From NCBI RefSeq assembly GCF_044904665.1, contig NZ_JADIKM010000002.1, forward strand, positions 186,001 to 250,000: a DNA stretch of 64,000 nucleotides, read 5' to 3'. This document shows, one piece after another, positions 41,712-49,934 of the stretch. The translations under genes were made by a program, and so were the position numbers. Source of the DNA: Dyella_A ginsengisoli (GTDB taxonomy: Bacteria; Pseudomonadota; Gammaproteobacteria; Xanthomonadales; Rhodanobacteraceae). The stretch's first letter is position 1. The number at the start of each line of letters is the position of its first letter. The notes under the pieces are model-generated. The model worked only from the letters and a program-made list of their open reading frames with translations, did not search any database and had not been told where the DNA came from.

Positions 41712-42641
41712 ATGCGACGCTTGACCGTGTGGGCCAGCCTGGCCCTGCTGACAGGGTGGATGGTTTCTTCGACCGCGATCGCGCTGGTCAAACCGTTCCC
41801 GCCTTCGTTCGAAATCCGCGACATCCCCACCAACGGCGTGACCCTGCACGTGCGGGTCGGCGGCAGTGGATCGGCGGTGATCCTGCTGCACGGCTACGGC
41901 GAAACCGGGGACATGTGGGAACCGCTGGCGGTGGCGCTCAGCCGCAATCATCGCGTGATCGTGCCGGACCTGCGCGGCCTCGGCCTGTCCAGCAAACCGG
42001 CCGGCGGCTACGACAAGAAAACCCAGGGCGAGGATGTGGCGGGACTTCTCGACGCATTGAAGGTCGATCGCACCGACGTGGTCACGCATGACATCGGCAA
42101 CATGGTCGGTTATGCCTTCGTGGCCGGGCATCCCGACCGGGTGAGACGGTTTGTGCTGATGGATGCGCCTCTCCCCGGGATCGGCCCATGGGACGAGATA
42201 CTCAAGAGCCCGATGCTGTGGCACTTCCACTTCGGCGGCCCCGACATGGAACGCCTGGTTGCCGGGCGCGAGCGGATCTACCTCGACCGCTTCTGGAACG
42301 ATTTCTCGGCCGATCCGCGTCGCTTCACCGAGGCCGATCGCCAGCACTATGCCAGGCTCTATGCGATGCCCGGCGCCATGCACGCGGGGTTCGCCCAGTT
42401 CGCTGCTTTCGATCAGGACGCCAGGGACAATCAGGTGTCTCTGGCCAAGGGCAAACTGAGCATGCCGGTACTGGCCATCGGCGGCGCCAAGTCCTTCGGG
42501 CCGACGATGGCGGTGGTGATGCGTGCGGCGGCCAGCAACGTCACCGAACAGGTGATTCCCGATGCCGGGCACTGGCTGATGGAAGAACAGCCCGAGGCAA
42601 CCATCGCGGCGGTCCAGGGTTTCCTGGAAGCAACACCATGA
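41712..42641 (+). CDS. Exported alpha/beta hydrolase of the epoxide hydrolase/dehalogenase type
   Basis: A 309-residue alpha/beta hydrolase with an N-terminal export signal ('LTVWASLALLTGWMVSSTAIA'). The HGYG oxyanion motif is at 60-63. The nucleophile elbow is 'VVTHDIGNMVGYAF' with Asp127, so an aspartate rather than serine nucleophile, as in epoxide hydrolases and haloalkane dehalogenases. The catalytic His is in 'PDAGHWLMEEQPE'. It is the first gene of three joined by ATGA overlaps. Substrate unknown. Confidence 0.87.
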   Translation: MRRLTVWASLALLTGWMVSSTAIALVKPFPPSFEIRDIPTNGVTLHVRVGGSGSAVILLHGYGETGDMWEPLAVALSRNHRVIVPDLRGLGLSSKPAGGYDKKTQGEDVAGLLDALKVDRTDVVTHDIGNMVGYAFVAGHPDRVRRFVLMDAPLPGIGPWDEILKSPMLWHFHFGGPDMERLVAGRERIYLDRFWNDFSADPRRFTEADRQHYARLYAMPGAMHAGFAQFAAFDQDARDNQVSLAKGKLSMPVLAIGGAKSFGPTMAVVMRAAASNVTEQVIPDAGHWLMEEQPEATIAAVQGFLEATP

Positions 42642-43138
42642 AGCTGACTTTCGCCCTCACCGTATCGGCCGTTGCGCTGCTGGCCAACCCGTCCAGCGCC
42701 ATCGGCCAGATGGCCCAGCGGCGAATGACCGCCGCCGAGATCGCAACGCAACCCCACTCTGGCGCGATAGCAGGCACCTCCGGCCTGGCGGGCATACGCA
42801 CCATTGTTCTCTCCGGCGACCCTGCGAAGGCAGGTATCTACACGGTTGAATTGCTGGTACCCGCACATACGCGCATCAACGCCCATGAGCATCGCGACAG
42901 CCGCTCGGCAGTCGTCGTGTCCGGCACCTGGTACTTCGGCTACGGCAATAAAGCGGAAGACGCCACCGTCAAGGCACTGGGGCCGGGAAGCTTCTACACG
43001 GAACCGGCGAACGTGGCGCATTTCGCGCACACCGGCGACTCCGCGGTCGCGGTGATCATCACCGGCGACGGCCCCACCGACACGCGCTATGCGACTTCCA
43101 CCGACGCACCCGGCCCTGCCACCGGAGCCAAGCCATGA
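42638..43138 (+). CDS. Exported single-cupin protein
   Basis: A 166-residue protein with signal peptide 'MKLTFALTVSAVALLANPSSAIG' and one cupin barrel. The metal-binding pattern is visible in 'VPAHTRINAHEHRDSRSAVVVSGTWYFGYG' (histidines and Glu) and 'GPGSFYTEPANVAHFAHTG'. Overlaps both neighbours by ATGA junctions. Likely a periplasmic metal-dependent dioxygenase-like or sugar/small-molecule-binding protein; activity unknown. Confidence 0.85.
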   Translation: MKLTFALTVSAVALLANPSSAIGQMAQRRMTAAEIATQPHSGAIAGTSGLAGIRTIVLSGDPAKAGIYTVELLVPAHTRINAHEHRDSRSAVVVSGTWYFGYGNKAEDATVKALGPGSFYTEPANVAHFAHTGDSAVAVIITGDGPTDTRYATSTDAPGPATGAKP

Positions 43139-43746
43139 CCTCGCCCCGCACGCCGCGCGATCCGGTCACCGACCACATGCTGACGCCACAGAACGCCAGT
43201 GTCGTGATCATCGACTTCCAGCCCATCCAGGTGGCTTCCATCGCGTCGATGAACAAGCGGCTGCTGGTGGCGAATGTCGTGGCGCTGGCGCGCACCGCCA
43301 GGCTCTACGGCGTGCCGATGGTGCTCTCCACCGTCAATGTGGCTACCGGCCGCAACCAGCCGATGATCCGGGCACTCACCGACGTGCTGGGCGATGCGGA
43401 CATCATCGACCGCACCTCGATCAATGCCTGGGAAGACGACGACTTCGTCGCCGCGGTCAAGGCGACCAGACGCAGGAAACTGATCATGGTCGCGTTGTGG
43501 ACCGAGGTCTGCCTGGTGTTCCCTGCCCTCGACGCACTGCAGGCAGGTTTTGAGGTCTATGTCGTCGTGGACGCTGTCGGTGGCACCTCACCGGAGGCCC
43601 ACCGCGCAGGACTGGAGCGCATCGTGCAGGCCGGCGGCGTGCCCATCACCTGGATCCAGCTGGCCTGCGAGATGCAACGCGACTGGAATCGCGAGAGCAC
43701 GGCGGCAGGCTTTGCCGACATCGTCTTTGCCGAAGTCGGTCACTGA
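43135..43746 (+). CDS. YcaC-like isochorismatase-family hydrolase
   Basis: A 203-residue cysteine hydrolase of the isochorismatase fold. The catalytic Asp27 is in 'VVIIDFQP' and the nucleophile Cys126 in 'ALWTEVCLVFPALDAL'. The segments 'TSINAWEDDDFVAAVKATRRRKLIMV' and 'VVDAVGGTSPEAHRAGLERIVQAGGVPITWIQLACEMQRDW' match the YcaC subgroup. No signal peptide, so it acts in the cytoplasm, unlike its two exported operon partners. The true substrate of YcaC proteins is unknown. Confidence 0.9.
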   Translation: MTSPRTPRDPVTDHMLTPQNASVVIIDFQPIQVASIASMNKRLLVANVVALARTARLYGVPMVLSTVNVATGRNQPMIRALTDVLGDADIIDRTSINAWEDDDFVAAVKATRRRKLIMVALWTEVCLVFPALDALQAGFEVYVVVDAVGGTSPEAHRAGLERIVQAGGVPITWIQLACEMQRDWNRESTAAGFADIVFAEVGH

Positions 43747-44012
43747 TCCGGCATCACCACTGCAGGTTGTTACCGGAGGCAGAGCGCACCTCGCCGGAAG
43801 ACACAGCACGTTCGCGCAAGCCTTCCTTCATGTGTCGAATTCATTCGCGGAGCCCAGCCCATCACGACCACCGCAGCCCGCGGAGGCCCGCGTAATCGCG
43901 AACGAAAAATGGCCCGGCGACACCGCACGACCTTGCATCCTGAGAGTAGGCTAAGGCGGCGTGCCGCGGCCCGCGGCATGCGCCCCCATCTCGCCCATCG
44001 GAGGAAGCCTCC

Positions 44013-44468
44013 ATGCATGCCCAGGACAAAGAGCGCGCCATCGCGGTACTCAACCGCATCCTCGAACTGGAGCTGGCCGGTGTGGTGCGTTACACGCACT
44101 ACGCGCTGATGATCTACGGCTACAACCGCATCCCGATCGTGAGCTGGCTGTCCGGCCAGGCCGACGAGAGCCTGCTGCACGCCCGCCGTGCCGGCGAGCT
44201 GATCACCCAGTTCGGCGGTCATCCGTCGCTGGGGATCGGGCCGCTGCTGGAAACCCACCAGCACGATATCGGACCGATCCTGCGCGAGTCGCTGGAGCAC
44301 GAGAAGCTGGCGCTGGCGGCGTATTACGACCTGCTGGAGCTGGCAACGGGCAAGTCGGTGCTGTTGGAGGAATACGCGCGCGAGTTGATCGCCGCCGAAG
44401 AGCTGCATGCCGGCGAGGTCAACAAGATGCTGCGCAAGCCTGGCGACATCGCCGAGTTCACCGGCTGA
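44013..44468 (+). CDS. Bacterioferritin-like ferritin-fold protein
   Basis: A 151-residue four-helix ferritin-like protein ('AIAVLNRILELELAGVVRYTHYALMIYGYNRIPIVSWLSGQADESLLHARRAGELI...LEHEKLALAAYYDLLELA...LLEEYARELIAAEELHAGEVNKML'). Acidic and His residues positioned for a di-iron site are present in helices 1, 2, 3 and 4, although the helix-2 Glu/His spacing (E52, H56) differs from classical Bfr (E51, H54). Probably stores or oxidises iron. Stands alone; 266 bp of gene-free sequence precede it. Confidence 0.87.
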   Translation: MHAQDKERAIAVLNRILELELAGVVRYTHYALMIYGYNRIPIVSWLSGQADESLLHARRAGELITQFGGHPSLGIGPLLETHQHDIGPILRESLEHEKLALAAYYDLLELATGKSVLLEEYARELIAAEELHAGEVNKMLRKPGDIAEFTG

Positions 44469-44868
44469 CGCCGGCTCGGGAAGGGCCCGCGCAGTTCACC
44501 GCCGGGACACCGGCCGCCATGCGGCTGGGCGACGGGGCGCGCCCGCCCCGCAGCCCATGGGGCGCCTCGCGGTGCTGCTGCCCGCCGGCTCTTCAGGCGC
44601 GGAGTTCCGAGCTCCGCTCGTTCTGGGCTCCGTGCGCCGAGCTCGGCACTCCGCGGCTCGGGAAAACAGCTCGGCGGGCGAGGCTTTCGGGCGGCGCACC
44701 GAACCAGCGGTGCGCGAGCCGCCGCCACGCCGACGCGCCATCCGGCGAAAAATCCGCAGGTACCCGACCTCGCTATCCGCCCCGGTGCGGATAGGCACGG
44801 TCGGGACAGCCGAGCCAGGAACTTCAATCCCACCGATGCTTTGCGCCCCAGCCTGACCATTCGGCAGC
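44469..44868. other. GC-rich intergenic interval with a compound hairpin
   Basis: About 400 bp between the convergent bacterioferritin-like and MocR genes. It is very GC-rich, with many GAGCTC and CGGCTC-type short repeats. A compound hairpin sits near 44763-44807 (separate entry). Long open frames exist on both strands but have no gene-like features. Confidence 0.5.
44763..44807. other. Compound inverted repeat downstream of the MocR gene
   Basis: The inner stem CTATCCGC / GCGGATAG (44773-44794, 6-nt loop) is nested in an outer CCCGACC / GGTCGGG stem. It lies between convergent genes and could act as a transcription barrier; there is no T run. Confidence 0.5.
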
Positions 44869-46305
44869 CTATCCGGCGGCCTTGCCCAGCAGCATTTTCA
44901 GGGTGGTCATCGAGGCATGAAGCGCATCCAGGCGAATGTCGCCGTAGCCGAACAGCAGGCCCTGCCCGCGCCGTCGCCCCGCGTGGAAGCCGGCGATGCC
45001 GTAGAGGCCGATCTGTTTTCTACGCGCCGCATCGATCACCGCAGCCTCGGTGAGCCCGTGGCGCAGACGCGCGGTGAGGTGAATGCCGGCGGCGGGGACG
45101 ATGGGCTCGAACCAGGGCGCGAGTCCGCCGCGGAGGTGGTCGAGCAATGCCTCGCGGCGGCGGGCGTAGTGCTTCTGCACGCGGCGCAGGTGCTTGGCGA
45201 AGTGGCCGTCCAGCATGAAGCGGGCGAGCGCGGTCTGGGTGAGGTTGCAGCCGTGCCAGTCGTTGAGCTGGCGGGCCTTGGTGAAGGCGTCGAGCAGGCC
45301 GGCCGGCGGCACCGCGTAGCCGATGCGCAGCTCCGGAAAAATCGTCTTGGAGAAGGTACCGACGTAGACCACCACGCCGGCGCGGTCCAGGCTCTTGAGC
45401 GAATCGAGCGGGCGGCCTTCGAAGCGGAACTCGCCGTCGTAGTCGTCCTCGAGGATCAGTGCACCGCGTCCGGACGCCCAGGCCAGCAGCGCGAGCCGGC
45501 GCTCCAGGCTCATCGGCATGCCCAGCGGAAACTGGTGCGAGGGCGTGACGTAGACCAGCTTGGCATCGTCGGGCAGCCGCTCGACCACCAGCCCCTGCGC
45601 GTCCACCGGCACCGGCACCACGCGTGCGCCGAGCGCGAGCAGGCTGGCGCGCGCGGGCGGGTAGCCGGGGTCTTCCATCGCCACGGTGTCGCCGGGCGCA
45701 ATCATCACGCGCGCGGTGAGGTCGATCGCCTGCTGCGCGCCCTGGGTCACGATCACCTGCTGCCACTGGCAGGCGACCGCGCGACTGAAGCCGACGTATT
45801 GCGCGATGGCCAGTCGCAGTTCCTGCTCACCGGCGGGATCGCGATAGCTGCCCCGCCCGCGTGCCTGCACGCGCAGCGCGTGGGCGATGCAACGGCGCCA
45901 GGCGTCGAACGGAAACAGCGTCTTGTCGGTGACGCCACCGAGGTAATCGATGGGCGGCGTGCTGCCTGGCGTGGGCATCGCCAGGGCCGGTGGCACACGT
46001 TTCCACACGGACGCAGGACGCGGGCCGCGCGGGCTGCGCGCTTCCGTGTGCGCGGCGTCGTGCGCCACGCCATCGGCGACGAAGGTGCCATCGCCCTGCC
46101 GCGCCACGAGGTAGCCCTCGGCGATCAACTGGTCGAACGCTTCCAGCGTGGTCTTGCGCGACACACCCAGTTGCGTGGCCAGGTCGCGCGTGGACGGCAA
46201 CCGTTCGCCGGCCGGCAGGCGCCCATCGGCAATGGCCCCGCGCAGTTGGCGATAAAGCTGTCCGGCGAGGTCGCGGCGGCCGTGGATGCTGACGTGAATG
46301 TCCAT
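44869..46305 (-). CDS. MocR/PdxR-family GntR-aminotransferase fusion regulator
   Basis: A 478-residue fusion. Residues ~10-78 form a GntR winged helix ('LAGQLYRQLRGAIADGRLPAGERLPSTRDLATQLGVSRKTTLEAFDQLIAEGYL'). The rest is a fold-type I aminotransferase domain with the PLP-binding Lys320 in 'YVGTFSKTIFPELRIGY' and the Asp/Tyr contact 'LILEDDYDGEF'. Such proteins sense PLP or amine ligands and regulate a divergent target. Here the divergent gene is copy B CMD followed by cupin and SDR genes, with repeated TGGTTA motifs between them. Confidence 0.93.
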   Translation of the reverse strand: MDIHVSIHGRRDLAGQLYRQLRGAIADGRLPAGERLPSTRDLATQLGVSRKTTLEAFDQLIAEGYLVARQGDGTFVADGVAHDAAHTEARSPRGPRPASVWKRVPPALAMPTPGSTPPIDYLGGVTDKTLFPFDAWRRCIAHALRVQARGRGSYRDPAGEQELRLAIAQYVGFSRAVACQWQQVIVTQGAQQAIDLTARVMIAPGDTVAMEDPGYPPARASLLALGARVVPVPVDAQGLVVERLPDDAKLVYVTPSHQFPLGMPMSLERRLALLAWASGRGALILEDDYDGEFRFEGRPLDSLKSLDRAGVVVYVGTFSKTIFPELRIGYAVPPAGLLDAFTKARQLNDWHGCNLTQTALARFMLDGHFAKHLRRVQKHYARRREALLDHLRGGLAPWFEPIVPAAGIHLTARLRHGLTEAAVIDAARRKQIGLYGIAGFHAGRRRGQGLLFGYGDIRLDALHASMTTLKMLLGKAAG

Positions 46306-46307
46306 GG

Positions 46308-46356
46308 CACTGGTTACCTCGAAATTCCTGAAAATGGTTATTCAAGCAAACCAGTG
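46308..46356. promoter_or_regulatory. Candidate MocR operator: direct and inverted TGGTTA/AACCA motifs
   Basis: CACTGGTT (46308-46315) and AACCAGTG (46349-46356) form a perfect inverted repeat. TGGTTA also occurs as a direct repeat at 46311 and 46335, 24 nt apart (centre to centre). MocR/PdxR regulators typically bind direct repeats plus an inverted copy in the divergent promoter. The whole array fits in the 108-bp gap next to the regulator. Confidence 0.5.
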
Positions 46357-46413
46357 GGAAGCCTAGCCTGTTCCCACCGAATCACCCATCCCGCCATCTC
46401 GAGGAGTCACGTC

Positions 46414-46851
46414 ATGCAACAGCGTCTCGATTTCTACAAAGCCAGCCCGGAAGCCATCAAGGCCATGGTGGGCCTGGAACAGCGCATCGCGAAGAGCGAC
46501 CTGGAAAAGTCCCTGGTGGAGCTGGTGCGCCTGCGCGCCTCGCAGATCAACGGCTGTGCGTATTGCGTGGACACCCATTCCGCCGATGCCCGCAAGGCCG
46601 GCGAGAACGAGCGTCGCCTCGCCACGCTGAGCGTGTGGCGCGAGACCGCGTTCTTCACCGATCGCGAGCGTGCCGCGCTGGCCTGGACCGAATCGCTCAC
46701 CCTGATCAGCCAGACCCACGCGCCGGACGAACTGTGGGAAGAGGTGCGCCCGCACTTCACCGACGCCGAGCTCACCGACCTCACCCTGCTGGTGACCGCC
46801 ATCAACGGCTGGAACCGCTTCGCCATCGCGTTCCGCAAGCTGCCGGCCTGA
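46414..46851 (+). CDS. Carboxymuconolactone decarboxylase/AhpD-family protein (copy B)
   Basis: A 145-residue AhpD-like protein with C48-A-Y-C51 and H55 ('INGCAYCVDTHSADARKAGE') and 'RETAFFTDRERAALAWTESLTLI'. This is the common YnjA/AhpD-type arrangement for thiol-dependent peroxide reduction. GAGGAG precedes the ATG. Divergent from MocR and 30 bp upstream of an exported cupin gene, so likely the first gene of an operon. Confidence 0.9.
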   Translation: MQQRLDFYKASPEAIKAMVGLEQRIAKSDLEKSLVELVRLRASQINGCAYCVDTHSADARKAGENERRLATLSVWRETAFFTDRERAALAWTESLTLISQTHAPDELWEEVRPHFTDAELTDLTLLVTAINGWNRFAIAFRKLPA

Positions 46852-46881
46852 GCGCCCTCGCCGCCCCACGGAGTCCACCGC

Positions 46882-47343
46882 ATGAGCACGTTCCTGCGTC
46901 GCCTGTCCGCCCTAGCCATCCCGCTCGCCTTCGCCGCCAGCGCGCCGCTGCTGGCGCATGAAACCGGCGGCAAGGAATCGCACCAGCTGCTGATGCAGCA
47001 GGCGCTGCCCGACGCGCCGGGCAAGCACGTGGTGATGGTCACCGTGACCTACGCGCCGGGCGCCGCATCCGACGCGCACCTGCACCCCGGCTCGGTGTTC
47101 GCCTATGTGCTCACCGGCGCCGTGATCTCCCAGCTGGAAGGCCAGCCGCCGCACACCTATCGCCAAGGCGAGAGCTGGTACGAGACGCCGCGCGTGCACC
47201 ACCTGGTGTCGCGCAATGCCAGCTCGACCCAGCCGGCGACGCTGCTTGTATTCGCGGTAGGCGGCGAGGGTGAGCCGATCAAACTTCCGTTGCCTGATGC
47301 CAGGGCCACCGCCGCGCTGCTGCCGCGCATCGCCGGGTACTGA
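46882..47343 (+). CDS. Exported single-cupin protein
   Basis: A 153-residue protein with signal peptide 'RRLSALAIPLAFAASAPLLAHE' and a cupin barrel. The metal-binding residues are in 'APGAASDAHLHPGSVFAYVLTGAVISQLEG' and 'ESWYETPRVHHLVSRNAS'. It is 30 bp after copy B CMD; CMD-cupin pairs of this kind are frequent. Periplasmic; ligand unknown. Confidence 0.87.
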   Translation: MSTFLRRLSALAIPLAFAASAPLLAHETGGKESHQLLMQQALPDAPGKHVVMVTVTYAPGAASDAHLHPGSVFAYVLTGAVISQLEGQPPHTYRQGESWYETPRVHHLVSRNASSTQPATLLVFAVGGEGEPIKLPLPDARATAALLPRIAGY

Positions 47344-47430
47344 TCGAATACCCGCCACTGCGCACCCGCGCGTGCAACCGTCTGCCGGTTCGCTACGTAT
47401 CTCTCGCACTTCTTTCCGATGAGATACGCC

Positions 47431-48183
47431 ATGGCACACACCATCTGGATCACGGGCGCTTCCGGCGCGATCGGCTCGGCGCTGGCGCGGCGGCTGTCCG
47501 CGCGCGGCTGCCGGCTGGCACTCACCGCGCGCGACAGCTCGCGGCTGGACCATCTGGCCGCCAGTCTGCCGGGCGAAGCGCTGGTGCTGGCCGGCGACCT
47601 GACCGACGCGGCGACCGCCACCGCGCTGCTGCAGACGGCGCAGGCGACGCTGGGGCCGATCACCGGCTTCGCGCACTGCGTGGGTTCCACCCTGATTCGC
47701 CCGCTGCACCTCACCGGCGAGGCGGACCTGCAGGCGATCTTCCAGCTGAACTACTTCAGCGCGTTCCACGCATTGAAAGCGTTTGTCGCCGCGGCGCTCA
47801 AGCACAAGGAACCGGCCAGTGCGGTGCTGGTGGGCACGCTGGTGGCGCAGGCGGGCTTTCCCAATCACGAGGCGATCGCCAGCGCCAAGGCGGCGGTGGC
47901 GGCGCTGGCGATGAGCACGGCGGCGACTTACGCGGAAAAAGGCATCCGGGTGAACTGCGTGCATCCGGGCCTTACCCGCTCGGCGCTGTCGGCGCGGCTC
48001 ACTGGCACGCCGGAGGCGATCGAGCGCAACAGCAAGATGAATCCGATGGGCGTGGTCGGCGAAGGCGAGGACAGCGCGGCGCTGATCGACCTTCTGCTCA
48101 GTGACGACGCTCGTTGGATCACCGCGCAGCAGATCGGCGTGGACGGCGGCCAGGCGGTGGTCCACCCGCTGCCCAAAGCCTGA
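47431..48183 (+). CDS. Atypical SDR lacking the catalytic tyrosine, photolyase-linked
   Basis: A 250-residue SDR-fold protein (start 47431; an ATG at 47419 is an alternative). The cofactor motif TGASGAIG (8-15) is intact. The catalytic region reads 'VGTLVAQAGFPNHEAIASAKAAVAALA': Lys153 is present, but the Tyr of YxxxK is Ile149 and the usual Ser is replaced by Thr. It may therefore bind NAD(P) without classical reductase activity, or use another residue. It is followed closely by the DUF2256 and photolyase genes, an association I recall from other proteobacteria. Confidence 0.82.
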   Translation: MAHTIWITGASGAIGSALARRLSARGCRLALTARDSSRLDHLAASLPGEALVLAGDLTDAATATALLQTAQATLGPITGFAHCVGSTLIRPLHLTGEADLQAIFQLNYFSAFHALKAFVAAALKHKEPASAVLVGTLVAQAGFPNHEAIASAKAAVAALAMSTAATYAEKGIRVNCVHPGLTRSALSARLTGTPEAIERNSKMNPMGVVGEGEDSAALIDLLLSDDARWITAQQIGVDGGQAVVHPLPKA

Positions 48184-48200
48184 ATCACACTGCTGCCAAC

Positions 48201-48350
48201 ATGCACCGCAAACCGCACCTGCCGAGCAAGACCTGCCCCGTGTGCCAACGCCCGTTCGCGTGGCGCAAGAAGTGGGAGCGCGTGTGGGACGAGGTGCGCT
48301 ACTGCAGCGAGCGTTGCCGTCGTTCGAAAACCCCGGAGGTGAAGCCATGA
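48201..48350 (+). CDS. DUF2256 zinc-ribbon-like small protein
   Basis: A 49-residue DUF2256 protein: 'KTCPVCQRPFAWRKKWERVWDEVRYCSERCRR' with two CxxC-type pairs likely to bind zinc. The stop overlaps the photolyase start (ATGA), so the two are translationally coupled. DUF2256 genes commonly sit beside cryptochrome/photolyase genes; the molecular role is unknown. Below the usual ORF length cut-off. Confidence 0.92.
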   Translation: MHRKPHLPSKTCPVCQRPFAWRKKWERVWDEVRYCSERCRRSKTPEVKP

Positions 48351-49873
48351 CCTGCCTGCGACTGATCCTGGGCGACCAGCTCAACGCGCGGCACCCGTGG
48401 TTCCGCGACGTCGACGACGCCATCGTCTACGTGATGATGGAGGTGCGCAGCGAGACCGACTACGTGCGCCACCACGCGCAGAAAGTGCTGGGCATCTTCG
48501 CCGCGATGCGCCGCTTCGGCGAGGCGCTGGTCAAGGCCGGGCACCGCGTGGAATACCTGCGCATCGGCGACACCCGCAACCAGCACAGCTTCGCCGCCAA
48601 CCTGCCGTGGCTGATCGCGCAGCTCGGCGCCACGCGGCTGGAACGAATGGAAGCGGACGAGTGGCGGGTGGAGCAGGCGCTGCTGGAAGCGTTCGAGGCG
48701 AGCGCCCTGCCCAACGCGGTAGTGAGCGCCGAGCACTTTTTGTTGGAGCGCGACGAGGCGGCCAGGCGCTTCGAGAAGAAAGTGCCGCGGATGGAGTTCT
48801 TCTATCGCGACCTGCGCCGGCGCCACCAGATCCTGCTGGAACCCGATGGCGAACCGCGCGGCGGACGCTGGAACTTCGACGCGGAGAACCGCGCCAAGTG
48901 GCCGGGCGATCCACCGGCGCCGGCATGGCCGTGGCAGAAGCACGACCTGCGCGCGCTGTGGGAAGAGATCGAGGCAGCCGGCGTGCAGACGATGGGCGAG
49001 CCGTCGGCGGAGGCGTTTGGCTGGCCGCTCACACGGCGCGAGGCGCAGGCTTGGCTGAAAGATTTCATCGCCCAGCGGCTGGTGCATTTCGGGCGCTTTC
49101 AGGATGCGATCAGCGGGCGGTCGCGCACGTTGTTCCACGCCGGGCTGTCGTTCGCGCTGAACCTCAAGATGCTGCATCCGCGCGAGGTGATCGAGGCGGC
49201 GGTGGAGGCCTTCGAGCGCGGCGAGGCGGACCTGGCTGACACCGAAGGCTTCGTGCGGCAGATCCTCGGCTGGCGCGAGTACGTGCGCGGCATCTACTGG
49301 GCGCGCATGCCGAACTACGCCACCCTCAATGCGCTCGACGCGAAGCGGCCGCTGCCGGCGTGGTACTGGACGGCGGACACCAAGATGGCCTGCCTGCGCG
49401 CGGCGATCGGCCAGTCGCTGGCGCTGGGCTACGCGCATCACATCCAGCGGCTGATGCTCACCGGCAATTTCGCCCTGCTCGCCGGCTGCGATCCCGATGA
49501 AGTCGATGCCTGGTATCTGGGCATCTACGTCGACGCGTTCGAGTGGGTGGAAATGCCCAACACGCGCGGCATGAGCCAGTTCGCCGACGGTGGCATCGTG
49601 GGCAGCAAGCCGTACAGCGGATCGGCGGCCTACGTGAATCGTCAGTCCGACCACTGCAAGGGCTGTCACTACACGCACACCAAACGCCACGGCGAACGCG
49701 CCTGCCCGTTCAACAGTCTGTACTGGCATTTCCACGCGCGGCACCAGGCGACCTTCGGGCGCAATCCGCGGCTGGGCATGACCTACCGCAGCTGGGAAAA
49801 GATGGAACCAGCCGAACGGGCGTCCACGCTGGCGCAGGCGGAGCGGTATCTGGCCCAGGTAGATACGCTGTAA
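48347..49873 (+). CDS. phrB: FeS-type (6-4) photolyase / bacterial cryptochrome (PhrB/CryPro class)
   Basis: A 508-residue member of the iron-sulfur bacterial cryptochrome/photolyase class. It starts 'LRLILGDQLNARHPWFRDVDDAIVYVMMEVRSETDYVRHHAQK'. The four cluster ligands C349, C437, C440 and C453 match the spacing of PhrB (350, 438, 441, 454). The FAD-binding region 'FVRQILGWREYVRGIYW' and 'YAHHIQRLMLTGNFALLAGCDPDEVDAWYLGIYVDAFEWVEMPNTRGMSQFADGG' is complete. It should repair (6-4) photoproducts with light or act as a photoreceptor. Coupled to DUF2256. Confidence 0.95.
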   Translation: MTCLRLILGDQLNARHPWFRDVDDAIVYVMMEVRSETDYVRHHAQKVLGIFAAMRRFGEALVKAGHRVEYLRIGDTRNQHSFAANLPWLIAQLGATRLERMEADEWRVEQALLEAFEASALPNAVVSAEHFLLERDEAARRFEKKVPRMEFFYRDLRRRHQILLEPDGEPRGGRWNFDAENRAKWPGDPPAPAWPWQKHDLRALWEEIEAAGVQTMGEPSAEAFGWPLTRREAQAWLKDFIAQRLVHFGRFQDAISGRSRTLFHAGLSFALNLKMLHPREVIEAAVEAFERGEADLADTEGFVRQILGWREYVRGIYWARMPNYATLNALDAKRPLPAWYWTADTKMACLRAAIGQSLALGYAHHIQRLMLTGNFALLAGCDPDEVDAWYLGIYVDAFEWVEMPNTRGMSQFADGGIVGSKPYSGSAAYVNRQSDHCKGCHYTHTKRHGERACPFNSLYWHFHARHQATFGRNPRLGMTYRSWEKMEPAERASTLAQAERYLAQVDTL

Positions 49874-49934
49874 CCCGCGTTGAAACGAGGCCGGACAGCG
49901 GGGACCCGACACCGTATCGCGACGTCAGGGCGAC

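Noticed and set aside
44324..44860. 178-residue minus-strand open frame over the bacterioferritin-like gene end
   Set aside because: Low-complexity Arg/Ala/Pro composition, overlap with a sound gene and no start signal.
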